A stretch of 63,287 nucleotides of DNA from Antarcticimicrobium luteum. Lineage in GTDB: Bacteria; Pseudomonadota; Alphaproteobacteria; Rhodobacterales; Rhodobacteraceae. The position numbers and the translations under genes are program-made. A model generated the notes under the pieces. That model saw only the letters and a program-made list of their open reading frames with translations. It searched no databases and was not told where the DNA came from. Below are positions 9,022-19,020 of the stretch, piece after piece (the stretch's first letter is position 1; the number at the start of each line of letters is the position of its first letter). The stretch covers positions 1-63,287 of the forward strand of contig NZ_SMUV01000050.1 in NCBI RefSeq assembly GCF_004358185.1, read 5' to 3'.

Positions 9022-9723
9022 ATGTCCCTGTTCAGATCCACCGTCATCGCCTGCCCGTCCTGCGGCGCGGACATCCCGTTCGAGGAATGCGACAGCGTCA
9101 ACGCCGACCGCCGGCCCGACCTGCGCGAGGCGATCCTGGAGGGCAGCTTTCAGAGCCTGCCCTGTCCCGGCTGCGGCGAGACCGTGCGGATGGAGCCGCA
9201 GTTCAATTACCTCGAGGTCGGCGCCGGGCTGTGGATCGCGGTGTTTCCCGGCCGGATGATGCCCGATTACATCGCGGTCGAGGATGCGATCACCGAGGTG
9301 TTCGAAACCTCCTACGGCGCCCGCGCCCTGCCCTCGGCGCGCGAGATCGGCGCCGGGCTCGACGTGCGGCTGGTGTTCGGCTGGCCGGCGCTGACGGAAA
9401 AGCTGGTGCTGCGCGCGGCCGGGCTGGACGATGTCACCGTCGAACTGCTCAAGCTCGACCTGATGCGGCGGCTGCCTGAGGCCGACATGGGCCCGGGCCG
9501 CGAATTGCGGGTGACCTCGGTCGAGCAGGACGCCCTGAATTTCGTCTGGATCCTGACCGAGCGGGAGGTGCCGATGGACGGCTTCGCCGCCCACCGCGCG
9601 CTCTATGACGCCATCGAAGAGGCGCCCGGTGCATGGGCACCGATCCGCGCGCAGCTGACGGACGGCCCGTTTGCCGACATGCAGAAACTCTTCATCGGCG
9701 AGGGGCGCGCCGCCGCCGAATGA
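9022..9723 (+). CDS. CpXC-domain zinc-ribbon protein
   Basis: This is a 233-residue cytosolic protein. Cys11-Pro-Ser-Cys14 and Cys48-Pro-Gly-Cys51 form the two CpXC knuckles that define the CpXC domain, a putative zinc-binding family without assigned function. Residues about 55-230 are a mixed alpha/beta region with no motif I recognise. The ATG is preceded by GAAAGGA, and the gene starts 21 bases after the giant metallopeptidase-like gene, so the two are almost certainly co-transcribed. The pairing suggests a partner, chaperone or regulator of the giant protein, which is inference. It converges with the DUF1285 gene with a gap of only 7 bases. Confidence 0.75.
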   Translation: MSLFRSTVIACPSCGADIPFEECDSVNADRRPDLREAILEGSFQSLPCPGCGETVRMEPQFNYLEVGAGLWIAVFPGRMMPDYIAVEDAITEVFETSYGARALPSAREIGAGLDVRLVFGWPALTEKLVLRAAGLDDVTVELLKLDLMRRLPEADMGPGRELRVTSVEQDALNFVWILTEREVPMDGFAAHRALYDAIEEAPGAWAPIRAQLTDGPFADMQKLFIGEGRAAAE

Positions 9724-9730
9724 GGCCCGC

Positions 9731-10330
9731 TCAGGCGGCGTCGAGCTCGGCCGAGGGGATCACCGGAAAGAACGCGCCCTGCGACCACAGCCCGAACCAG
9801 CCGTCGTGATGGACGCCCAGATCGACCAGCCGGTAAAAGCTCTTGCGGTCGATCAGCGCCTCGAGGTTGGCGCGGATCAGGACATAGGGCGACGGCTCGC
9901 CCGTCTCTGGATCGCGCTCCACCCTGATCGGGTGATCGGGGCCGGCCACCGCCCGGTCGCCCACATGGGTGACGAAGGTCAGGATCTGTGCCCGCTCCTC
10001 GCCCTCCGCCTCGAAATCGACGGCGACAAAGGGGGCATCATCGACGGTGATTCCAACCTTTTCCACCGGCGTGACCAGAAAGTATTTCCCGTCCTCCTTC
10101 CTGAGAATCGAGGAAAACAGTTTCACCAGTTCCGGCCGCCCGATCGGTGTGCCGAGATAGAACCAGGTGCCATCGCGGGCGATGCGCATGTCCAGATCGC
10201 CGCAAAACGGCGGGTTCCACAGATGCACCGGCGGCAATCCGCGCGTTTTGCCGGCGCGCACCGCGCTGGCTATGCCCTCGGCCGAAGGTGTCACAGGTTT
10301 TTGTCCGCTCATCTGTTTTGCCATTTCCAT
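9731..10330 (-). CDS. DUF1285 family protein
   Basis: This 199-residue soluble protein matches the proteobacterial DUF1285 pattern: PPVHLWNPPFCGDLDMRI early, GTWFYLGTPIGR in the middle, LVRLFS-type and YFLVTPVEK segments, and a late SPYVLIRANLEALI motif. The family's function is not established. Starts at 10330, 10324 or 10312 are all possible; I chose the first. It is divergent from moxR across about 46 bases, so the promoters must overlap or lie back to back. Confidence 0.8.
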   Translation of the reverse strand: MEMAKQMSGQKPVTPSAEGIASAVRAGKTRGLPPVHLWNPPFCGDLDMRIARDGTWFYLGTPIGRPELVKLFSSILRKEDGKYFLVTPVEKVGITVDDAPFVAVDFEAEGEERAQILTFVTHVGDRAVAGPDHPIRVERDPETGEPSPYVLIRANLEALIDRKSFYRLVDLGVHHDGWFGLWSQGAFFPVIPSAELDAA

Positions 10331-10376
10331 TCCGCACTATAGTCTTATCAAACATATGGCCCATGAAAGGAATGTC

Positions 10377-11380
<1,004 letters not shown>

Positions 11381-11384
<4 letters not shown>

Positions 11385-12262
11385 CATCCCCCTCCGCCCC
11401 AACACTGCGCGAACGCGCCGAGGCGGAGGCCGCGCGGCTGCCGCCGCTGCTGGCGCGGGCCGACCATCTGGCCGGCACCGTCCTTTTGGGCGAACACGGC
11501 CGGCGCCGCGCCGGGCTGGGGGACGATTTCTGGCAATACCGGCCGGCGCAACCGGGCGACAGCCGGCGGATGATCGACCACCGCCGCTCCGCCCGGGGCG
11601 ATCAGCAGTTCGTGCGCGAACGGGAATGGCAGATCGCGCAATCGGTGATGCTCTGGGTCGATCAGGGCGCCTCGATGCGGTTTACCTCGCACGACCGATT
11701 GCCGACCAAGGCCGACCGCGCGCGGCTGCTGGGGCTGGCGCTGGCGATCCTGCTGGTACAGGGGGGCGAGCGGGTCGGGCTGACCGGCAGCGCGCTGCCG
11801 CCCCGGCGCGGCCGCAACCAGATCCTGCGCCTGGCCGAGGCGTTGGGCGTTGACGCGCCCGAGGACTACGCCCCGCCCGAGCATCGGGCGATGATCCCCC
11901 ATGCCCGCGCCGTGTTCCTGTCCGATTTCCTCGGCGATCTGCATGAGGTCGAGCGGGCGCTGACCAAGGCCGCCGATCGCGGCGTGCGCGGCGTGCTCTT
12001 TCAAGTGCTCGACCCCAGCGAGGAAAGCTTTCCGTTCCAGGGCCGCACGATCTTCGAGAGCGTCGGCGGCACCCTGCGCCATGAGACGCTGAAGGCAGGC
12101 GAATTGCGCGACCGCTACAGGGCGCGGCTGGCGGCGCGGCGCGACCGGCTGGCGGCGCTGTGCCGCGCGACCGGCTGGCGGTTGGGCCTGCACCACACCC
12201 AAGACAGCGCGCAATCGGCGCTGCTCTGGCTCTACCGCGCGCTCGATGGAGGCACCTCGTGA
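11381..12262 (+). CDS. DUF58 domain-containing protein
   Basis: This 293-residue protein belongs to the DUF58 family, which has a degenerate von Willebrand A fold. The family motif is visible as RPAQPGDSRRMIDHRRSARG, with VMLWVDQGASM marking the VWA-like strand. There is no transmembrane segment. DUF58 proteins are the usual partner of MoxR ATPases. It starts with GTG at 11381 inside a GTGA overlap with moxR and ends in a second GTGA overlap with the DUF4159 gene, so all of these are co-translated. Confidence 0.9.
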
Positions 12263-15045
12263 CCGTGCTGGGCGGCATCGGCTTTACCGCGCCCTGGTTG
12301 CTGCTGGGGCTGCTCGCGCTGCCGATCCTCTGGCTGATCCTGCGCGCGATCCCGCCGGCACCGGTGCGGCGGCGGTTTCCCGGCGTCGCGTTGCTGCTGG
12401 GGCTGAAGGACGACGACAGCATCTCGGACCGCACGCCCTGGTGGCTGCTGGCGCTGCGGATGCTGGCGCTGGCGGCGCTGATCGTCGGGCTGGCCGGCCC
12501 GGTGCTGAACCCGCAACAGGACCGGGCCGGTCGCGGTCCGTTGCTGATCGTGCTGGATGCCAGCTGGGCCGGCGCGCCGCGCTGGACCGCGCGGCTGGAG
12601 CTTCTCGACGCGCAGCTTGCCGAGGCCGGGCGCGGTGGCCGGCCGGTGGCGCTGCTGGCGCTGACCGCGCCCGAGCCGCTGAATTTCCAGTCGGCGGACA
12701 TCTGGCGCAGCCGGCTGCCCGGACTTGCCCCCGCGCCCTGGCAGCCGACCGCGGCACAGCTTGAGGTAGCCCGCGCGGCGGTCGAGGAGGGCGGCGCGGG
12801 CGGCTTTGATACCCTCTGGCTCGGCGACGGGCTGGCCTATCCGGACCGCGCGCCGCTGCTCGGGGCCCTGCGCGCCAGGGGCGATCTGCGGGTGGTCGAG
12901 ACCGGCCAGCCGGTGCTGGGCATCGGCCCCGCCGGGTTCAAGGATGGCGCCGTGCAGCTGACGCTGCACCGCTCCGACGTGGGCCCCGCGCGCGAGGTGA
13001 CGGTGCTGGCGCAGGGCCACGATCCAGCCGGCACCGCCCGGGTGCTGGCCAGCCTGCCGGCCCGGTTCGAGCCGGGCGCGACCGAGGCCAGCGCCGCCCT
13101 GTCGCTGCCGGCCGAGCTGCGGGCGCGGATCACCCGGTTCGAGATTCAGGGACAGCGGTCGGCCGGGGCGATGACGCTGGCCGACGACCGGCTGCGGCGG
13201 CGCGAGGTGGCGCTGATCGCCGGGCGCGAGGACCGTGAGGGGCTGGAGCTGCTGTCGCCGCTGCATTACCTCAAACAGGCGCTGGCGCCGAGTGCCGATC
13301 TGCTCGAAGGCGCGCTTTTGGATCTGATCCCCGCAAACCCGGATGTGATCGTGATGGCCGATGTCGCCACCCTGTCGCAGGCCGAGCAGGCGGCGCTGAC
13401 CGGCTGGGTGGAAAAGGGCGGCATGCTGCTGCGCTTTGCCGGCCCGCATCTGGCCGCCAGCGATGTCAGCCGCACCGAGGAGGATCCGCTGATGCCGGTG
13501 CGGCTGCGCAGCGGCGGCCGCACCGTCGGCGGCGCGATGAGCTGGGGCGCGCCCAAGGCGCTGGCCGCCTTCCCCCCCGACACCCCCTTTGCCGGGCTGC
13601 CGATCCCCGAGGATGTGAATGTGAGCGCGCAGGTCATGGCCCAGCCCGACCCGGTGCTGGCCGAGCGGGTGATCGCCGCGCTGGGCGACGGCACGCCGCT
13701 GGTGACCCGCAAGGCGCTGGGTCAGGGGCAGGTGGTGCTGTTTCATGTCACCGCCAACGCCGAATGGTCGACACTGCCGCTTTCCGGTCTCTTCGTGCAG
13801 ATGCTGGAGCGGCTGGCGGTGTCCTCATCGGCCAAACCGCCGCAGGCGGGCGATCTGGCCGGCACCACCTGGCGGCCGGTGCAGGTGATGGACGGGTTCG
13901 GTACCCTGCACGACGCCGGCAACCTGCCCGGGGTCGCCGGCGAGGCGCTGGCCGGGGCGCCGCCCGGCCCCGACCTGCGTCCGGGCATCTATGACGACGG
14001 CGAGCGGCGGCTGGCGCGCAACGTGCTGGGCCCGGAGGCGGTGTTGACGCCGGTGCAGTGGCCCGAGGGGGTGCCGGTGGAGACCCTGACCCGCACGCCG
14101 GAGCGGCCCTTGGGCGGGCCGCTGCTGGCGCTGGCGCTGCTGCTGCTGGTGGCCGATGTGATCGCGGCGCTGGCGCTGGGCGGGCGGCTGATGCCGTCGC
14201 GCGGGCGCATCGCCGCCCTCGGTGCCGCGCTGTGTCTGGCCGGCCTGCCCGGCCATCCGGTCGGGGCCCAGGATTCCGATGCGGACCAGACCGCCTTTGC
14301 CCTCGCCGCCACCCACGAGCTGACCCTCGCCCATGTGCTGACCGGCAACGCCGAGCTGGACGACATCGCCCGGGCCGGGCTGCGCGGGCTGTCCGACACG
14401 CTCAGTTTCCGCACCTCGGTCGAGCCGGCACCGCCGATGGGCGTCGATCTGGAACGCGACGAGCTGGCCTTCTTTCCGATCCTCTACTGGCCGGTGACGC
14501 CGGAACAGCCGCGCCCCTCGGATGCGGCCTATGCCAAGCTCAACGCCTATCTGCGGTCCGGGGGCATGATCCTGTTCGACACCCGCGACGCCAATATCGC
14601 CAGCTTCGGCGCCGCCAGCCCCAATGGCCGCAAGCTGCAGGAACTGGCCGCCCCGCTCGACATCCCGCCGCTGGAGCCGGTGCCGCGCGACCACGTGCTG
14701 ACGCGGGCCTTCTACCTGTTGCAGGATTTCCCCGGCCGTCATGCCGAGGGCCGGATCTGGGTCGAGGCCGCCCCACCCGATGCCGAACAGATCGAGGGGA
14801 TGCCGTTCCGCAACCTCAACGACGGGGTGACGCCGGTGGTGATCGGTGGCAACGACTGGGCCGGGGCCTGGGCGGTGGACCGTGACGGGCGGCCGCTGCT
14901 GCCGGTCGGGCGCGGGTTCACCGGCGAGCGGCAGCGCGAACTGGCGCTGCGGTTTGGCGTCAACCTGATCATGCATGTGCTGACCGGCAACTACAAATCC
15001 GACCAGGTGCATGTGCCCGCACTTCTCGACAGGCTGGGACAATGA
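12259..15045 (+). CDS. BatA-like/DUF4159 membrane protein
   Basis: This 928-residue protein starts with GTG at 12259, overlapping the DUF58 stop, with GGAGG at 12247-12251. The N-terminus is an aerotolerance-regulator (BatA-type) segment with two membrane helices (residues about 5-30 and 60-80, the latter being LLALRMLALAALIVGLAGPV). A large periplasmic VWA-like and amidotransferase-like region follows, then a third helix near 650 and a C-terminal DUF4159 domain (about 690-910) containing FFPILYWPVT, YLRSGGMILFDTRD and GVNLIMHVLTGNYK. Proteins of this architecture accompany MoxR/DUF58 pairs and are thought to be the membrane client of the ATPase. The next gene starts in a 4-base overlap. Confidence 0.85.
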   Translation: MTVLGGIGFTAPWLLLGLLALPILWLILRAIPPAPVRRRFPGVALLLGLKDDDSISDRTPWWLLALRMLALAALIVGLAGPVLNPQQDRAGRGPLLIVLDASWAGAPRWTARLELLDAQLAEAGRGGRPVALLALTAPEPLNFQSADIWRSRLPGLAPAPWQPTAAQLEVARAAVEEGGAGGFDTLWLGDGLAYPDRAPLLGALRARGDLRVVETGQPVLGIGPAGFKDGAVQLTLHRSDVGPAREVTVLAQGHDPAGTARVLASLPARFEPGATEASAALSLPAELRARITRFEIQGQRSAGAMTLADDRLRRREVALIAGREDREGLELLSPLHYLKQALAPSADLLEGALLDLIPANPDVIVMADVATLSQAEQAALTGWVEKGGMLLRFAGPHLAASDVSRTEEDPLMPVRLRSGGRTVGGAMSWGAPKALAAFPPDTPFAGLPIPEDVNVSAQVMAQPDPVLAERVIAALGDGTPLVTRKALGQGQVVLFHVTANAEWSTLPLSGLFVQMLERLAVSSSAKPPQAGDLAGTTWRPVQVMDGFGTLHDAGNLPGVAGEALAGAPPGPDLRPGIYDDGERRLARNVLGPEAVLTPVQWPEGVPVETLTRTPERPLGGPLLALALLLLVADVIAALALGGRLMPSRGRIAALGAALCLAGLPGHPVGAQDSDADQTAFALAATHELTLAHVLTGNAELDDIARAGLRGLSDTLSFRTSVEPAPPMGVDLERDELAFFPILYWPVTPEQPRPSDAAYAKLNAYLRSGGMILFDTRDANIASFGAASPNGRKLQELAAPLDIPPLEPVPRDHVLTRAFYLLQDFPGRHAEGRIWVEAAPPDAEQIEGMPFRNLNDGVTPVVIGGNDWAGAWAVDRDGRPLLPVGRGFTGERQRELALRFGVNLIMHVLTGNYKSDQVHVPALLDRLGQ

Positions 15046-17084
15046 CCGGAACCATCGTCTTCGACCCGCTGATCCCCTGGCCGGTGCTGGCGGTGCTGGC
15101 GGCACTGTCGCTGGCGGCGGTTGCGTTGGCGCTCTGGCGCGGCCTGACGGGCTGGGCGCTGCGGCTGCTGGCCGCCGTGGTGATCGCCGGTGCGCTGAGC
15201 GGGCCCGGCTATCAGCTCGAGGATCGCGCGCCGCTCACCGATATCGTGCTGATGCTCGAAGATGAAAGCGCCAGCCAGTCCCTCTCGGACCGGCCCGATC
15301 AGCTGAGCGCGGCGGCCGAGGCGCTGGCCGCGCAGCTTTCGGCGCGGCCCAATACAGACCTGCGCCGGGTGCGGGTGCCCGACGGCGCGGGCGATGCCGG
15401 CACCGAACTGATGACAGCGCTTTCCACCGCTCTGGCCGAAGAGCCGCGCGGGCGTATCGCCGGGATCATCGCGCTGTCGGACGGGCGTGTGCATGACATC
15501 GAGCGCGCGCCGGAGCTGCCGGCGCCGCTGCACCTGCTGCTGACCGGGCGCGCGGAGGACTGGGATCGCCGCCTGACCGTGCGCAACGCCCCCGCCTTTG
15601 CCATCATCGGCGAGCCGGTGACGCTGACGCTGAGGATCGAGGACAGCGGCGCGGCACCGCGCGCGGCGGCCAGCGCGCCGCTGGACATCTCGGTCGACGG
15701 CGCCCCGCCCGAACGGTTCGAGCTGCCGATCGGGCGGGACATCGAGCTGCCCGTCACCCTGCCCCATGGCGGGCGCAACGTGATCCGGTTCTCGGTGCCC
15801 GAGGCGGCGGGCGAGCTGACCGACCGCAACAACAGCGCGCTGATCCAGATGAACGGGGTGCGCGACCGGCTGCGGGTGCTGCTGGTCTCGGGCGAGCCGC
15901 ATGCGGGCGGGCGCACCTGGCGCAACCTGCTGAAATCGGACTCATCCGTCGATCTGGTGCATTTCACCATCCTGCGGCCGCCGGAGAAACAGGACGGCGT
16001 GCCGGTGGACGAGCTGTCGCTGATCGCCTTTCCGACGCGCGAGCTGTTTCTGGAAAAGATCGACGATTTCGACCTGATCATCTTCGACCGCTATCAGCGG
16101 CGCGGCATCCTGCCGGCGATCTACCTCGACAACGTGGCCAATTACGTGACCGGCGGCGGCGCGGTGCTGGTCGCGGCGGGGCCGGACTTCGCCACCGCCG
16201 ACAGCATCTATCGCTCGCCGCTTGCCCCGGTTGTGCCGGCGCGGCCCACCGCCCGGGTGATCGAAGAGCGCTATCGCCCCGAGGTGACCGACCTGGGCGC
16301 GCGCCACCCCGTCACCGCCGATCTCGGCGACAGCGATCGCTGGGGATCGTGGCTGCGCCAGATCGAGGTTACGCCGGAGGCCGGCGACGTGGTGATGACC
16401 GGATATGAGGGCAAGCCGCTGCTGATCCTCGACCGCGTCGGCGAGGGGCGGGTGGCGCTGCTGGCCTCGGATCACGCCTGGCTGTGGAGCCGGGGATATG
16501 ATGGCGGCGGCCCGCAGCTGGAGCTGCTGCGACGGCTGGCCCACTGGATGATGAAAGAGCCGGAACTGGAGGAAGAGGCGCTCTGGGCCGAGGCGACCGG
16601 GCAGTCGATGCGCATCATCCGCCGCACGCTGGGCGAGGCGGTCGGACCGGTGACGGTGACACGCCCCGACGGCAGCACGGAAGACATCGACCTCAGCGAG
16701 GTATCCCCAGGCCGGTTCGAGGCGCGCTATGAGGGGCCCGAGATCGGGCTTTACCGGCTGGTGGAGGGCGAGCAGCACGCGGTGATCGGATTGGGCCCGG
16801 CGGCGCCAAAGGAGTTCGAGCAGACCATCGCCACCGGCGCGGTGATGGAACCGGTGATCGCGCCGCTGAGGGGCGGAATCCTGCGGCTGGAGGACGGGCT
16901 GCCGCGCCTGCGCGAGGTGCGCGAGGGCCGCCCGGCGGCCGGGCGCGGCTGGATCGGCCTGACCCCACGCGGGGCCTATGAGACCCGGGACGTGCGGCAG
17001 TCGCCGCTGTTGCCGGCCTGGCTGGTGCTGCTGCTGGCCTCGGGGCTGATCCTGGCCGGGTGGTTGCGGGAGGGGCGGCGGTAG
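15042..17084 (+). CDS. Membrane protein of MoxR/DUF4159 operon (glutamine-amidotransferase-like fold)
   Basis: This 680-residue protein is the last gene of the moxR operon; its ATG lies in an ATGA overlap with the DUF4159 stop. Two helices at the N-terminus (about 12-32 and 38-55) and one at the C-terminus (LLPAWLVLLLASGLILAGWL) bracket a large periplasmic part. Within it, LIIFDRYQRRGILPAIYLDN and GGGAVLVAAGPDFA look like the Rossmann-type core of class I amidotransferase-like domains found in such BatA/VWA neighbours. The catalytic Cys-His-Glu triad is not evident, so it is probably structural. It is a common unnamed companion of DUF4159 genes. Confidence 0.75.
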   Translation: MTGTIVFDPLIPWPVLAVLAALSLAAVALALWRGLTGWALRLLAAVVIAGALSGPGYQLEDRAPLTDIVLMLEDESASQSLSDRPDQLSAAAEALAAQLSARPNTDLRRVRVPDGAGDAGTELMTALSTALAEEPRGRIAGIIALSDGRVHDIERAPELPAPLHLLLTGRAEDWDRRLTVRNAPAFAIIGEPVTLTLRIEDSGAAPRAAASAPLDISVDGAPPERFELPIGRDIELPVTLPHGGRNVIRFSVPEAAGELTDRNNSALIQMNGVRDRLRVLLVSGEPHAGGRTWRNLLKSDSSVDLVHFTILRPPEKQDGVPVDELSLIAFPTRELFLEKIDDFDLIIFDRYQRRGILPAIYLDNVANYVTGGGAVLVAAGPDFATADSIYRSPLAPVVPARPTARVIEERYRPEVTDLGARHPVTADLGDSDRWGSWLRQIEVTPEAGDVVMTGYEGKPLLILDRVGEGRVALLASDHAWLWSRGYDGGGPQLELLRRLAHWMMKEPELEEEALWAEATGQSMRIIRRTLGEAVGPVTVTRPDGSTEDIDLSEVSPGRFEARYEGPEIGLYRLVEGEQHAVIGLGPAAPKEFEQTIATGAVMEPVIAPLRGGILRLEDGLPRLREVREGRPAAGRGWIGLTPRGAYETRDVRQSPLLPAWLVLLLASGLILAGWLREGRR

Positions 17085-17103
17085 CGGAGGCCCCAAAGAG
17101 CAG

Positions 17104-17245
17104 GCCGCGCGAGCGCCGGACCGGGGGCTGGCGCAGCAACGGCTGTTCGGCGCGCTTTATCTTTACCAAATCCGGACGACATCCGAGCGGCGCGCTCACG
17201 TTGATAGAACGCCAGACCGCCGGGACGGTCCGGCGCTGGCGCGGC
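17104..17245. repeat. Intergenic element A with 19-bp inverted ends
   Basis: The left end GCCGCGCGAGCGCCGGACC (17104-17122) is the inverted complement, with one mismatch in 19, of the right end GGTCCGGCGCTGGCGCGGC (17227-17245). The interior shares the run AAATCCGGACGACATC with element B near 22.4 kb. The right flank continues into a conserved hairpin-bearing segment up to about 17274 that recurs in element B and, reversed, at 53963-54005. The size (142 bp), lack of coding capacity and inverted ends suggest a MITE-like or REP-like dispersed repeat. Confidence 0.75.
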
Positions 17246-17294
17246 GGCCTTCAGCCTTGATTCCGCACAGGGGACTTTGCCCGGCAGGCCAATG

Positions 17295-17319
17295 AAAAAG
17301 GGGCCCGACGGGGCCCCTT
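17295..17319 (-). terminator. Intrinsic terminator of the peptide-binding protein gene
   Basis: On the minus strand AAGGGGCCCC, a short loop and GGGCCCCTT form a perfect 9-bp stem followed by a run of five T (plus-strand AAAAA at 17295-17299). It lies 24 bases after the stop of the substrate-binding protein gene at 17343. Confidence 0.85.
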
Positions 17320-17342
17320 CCCTTTCACTTTTCAACCTCGGA

Positions 17343-18833
17343 TCACTCGGCCCAGCTGACCGCCGTCAGGTCGGTCGCCTGGGTCGGCGCGTTGCTCCAG
17401 AGGCCCTGCACCCCGGCCTTGGCCACGCTCAGCGCGGCAAGCTGGAACAGGTAGCCGTTGACGTAATCGTCGGCGATGATCTTCTGCGCCTGTTGCAGCA
17501 GCTCGGTGCGTTTGGCCGGATCGGTGGTGGCATTGAGCGTTGTCATCAGCTCCTGAAAGCCCGGGTTGTCATACTGGAAATAATACTCCGGCCGGGCATA
17601 GATTCCGATGTCCATCGGCTCGGTATGGCTGACGATGGTCAGACCGAAATTCTTGCCCCGGAACACGGTTTCCAGCCATTGCGCCCATTCCACATTGACG
17701 ATCTGCGCCTTGATCCCGACCTCGGCCAGCTGCGCCGCGATGATCTCGCCGCCGCGCCGCGCGTAAGAGGGCGGCGGCAGGTGCAGCGTGGTCTCGAACC
17801 CGTCCGGCAGACCGGCCTCGGCCAGCAGTTTCTTCGACAGCTCGGGATCATGGGCGGACTGCCCGGTCAGATCGACATAGGCCGGGTTATGCGGCGCGAA
17901 ATGGGTGCCGATGGGGGTGCCATAGCCGAACATCGCGCCGTCGATGATCGCCTGCCGGTCGATGGCATGGGCGACCGCCTCGCGCACCTTGACGTTGTCA
18001 AAGGGGGGCTGCTTGTTGTTGGTCGACAGGATGGTCTCGCCCTCGGTCGAGCCGACCAGCACCTGGAACCGCGGATCGGCCTCGAACTGCGGCATGTTCT
18101 CCGGCGCGGGGAAGCCCGAGAACACATCCACATCCTCGGCCATCACCGCGGCAAAGGCGGCGGTCGGGTCCGAGATGAACTTGAACGTCGCCTTGTCCAG
18201 CTTGGCCGGGGTGCCCCAATACTCGGGGTTCTTCTCCAGCACGATCTTGTCGCCCTGCACCCATTCGGCGAATTTGAAGGCGCCGGTGCCCACCGGCGTC
18301 TGCTTGATGCCCTCGATGCTCTCGGGGGCCACGATGACCGCATCGCCCCAGGCCATGTTAAACAGGAAACTGCCGTTCGGCTCGCTCAGCGTCACCTGGA
18401 CGGTCAGCGGGTCCACCACCGCCACATCGGCGATCCCGGCAAACAGCGCCTTTTGCGCATTGGCGCTGTCCTCGGCGCGGGCGCGATCCAGGCTGAATTT
18501 CACGTCTTCGGCGTCCATCGCGGTGCCGTCGTGGAATTTCACCCCGTCATGCAGATGAAAGGTATAGGTCAGCCCGTCCCCGGAAATGTCCCAGCTTTCG
18601 GCCAGCCCCGGCACCACCGAGCCGTCGCCCATGAACCGCGTCAGACCCTCGAACACGTTGGAATAGAGCACCGAGTCGATGGCCCCCGCCGCAGCGCTGG
18701 TCGGGTCCAGATGCGGCGGCTCCAGCTGCATCGCCACGGTGATGTCCGATTGCGCCAGCGCCGCCCCTGCGGTGAGCGCGGTGCTCAGCGCGAGGGCCGA
18801 ACCAACCCCCCGAATGAACCGAAAATGTTGCAT
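17343..18833 (-). CDS. ABC transporter peptide/substrate-binding protein (family 5)
   Basis: This 496-residue periplasmic protein has a signal peptide (1-27, ending ALA). It shows the SBP family 5 (DppA/OppA-type) features: LEPPHLDPTSA, VFEGLTRF, PGLAESWDIS, VKFHDGTAMDAEDVKFSLDR and VREAVAHAIDRQAII. It should bind oligopeptides or similar cationic or peptide-like ligands for an ABC importer. No permease or ATPase gene is adjacent, so it is an orphan here; a peptide-type permease/ATPase set lacking its own binding protein lies at 43963-47311. The start at 18833 is preceded by GAGGGGA. The gene is divergent from panB and has its own terminator downstream. Confidence 0.92.
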   Translation of the reverse strand: MQHFRFIRGVGSALALSTALTAGAALAQSDITVAMQLEPPHLDPTSAAAGAIDSVLYSNVFEGLTRFMGDGSVVPGLAESWDISGDGLTYTFHLHDGVKFHDGTAMDAEDVKFSLDRARAEDSANAQKALFAGIADVAVVDPLTVQVTLSEPNGSFLFNMAWGDAVIVAPESIEGIKQTPVGTGAFKFAEWVQGDKIVLEKNPEYWGTPAKLDKATFKFISDPTAAFAAVMAEDVDVFSGFPAPENMPQFEADPRFQVLVGSTEGETILSTNNKQPPFDNVKVREAVAHAIDRQAIIDGAMFGYGTPIGTHFAPHNPAYVDLTGQSAHDPELSKKLLAEAGLPDGFETTLHLPPPSYARRGGEIIAAQLAEVGIKAQIVNVEWAQWLETVFRGKNFGLTIVSHTEPMDIGIYARPEYYFQYDNPGFQELMTTLNATTDPAKRTELLQQAQKIIADDYVNGYLFQLAALSVAKAGVQGLWSNAPTQATDLTAVSWAE

Positions 18834-19020
18834 CTGTCGAAATCCCCTCTTGTTGGCCCCGCCGGTGCCGGGGCTGTCCGGGCAAGTGTCCACCCAAACC
18901 CCGCCCGCGATCAAGGAAATGTTGGCGCAATCAGGGTGGAACAGTGGGATCGGGGTTGCTATCCCGCCTGCACCCTGCCGCCCGTGAATTTTCCCGGCGG
19001 CGTTACAAAGAACGAGGACG

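Noticed and set aside
7549-9594. Long minus-strand frame (681 codons) antisense to the metallopeptidase-like C-terminus and CpXC gene
   Set aside because: It spans two well-supported plus-strand genes and their junction, has no SD, and shows shadow-frame composition.
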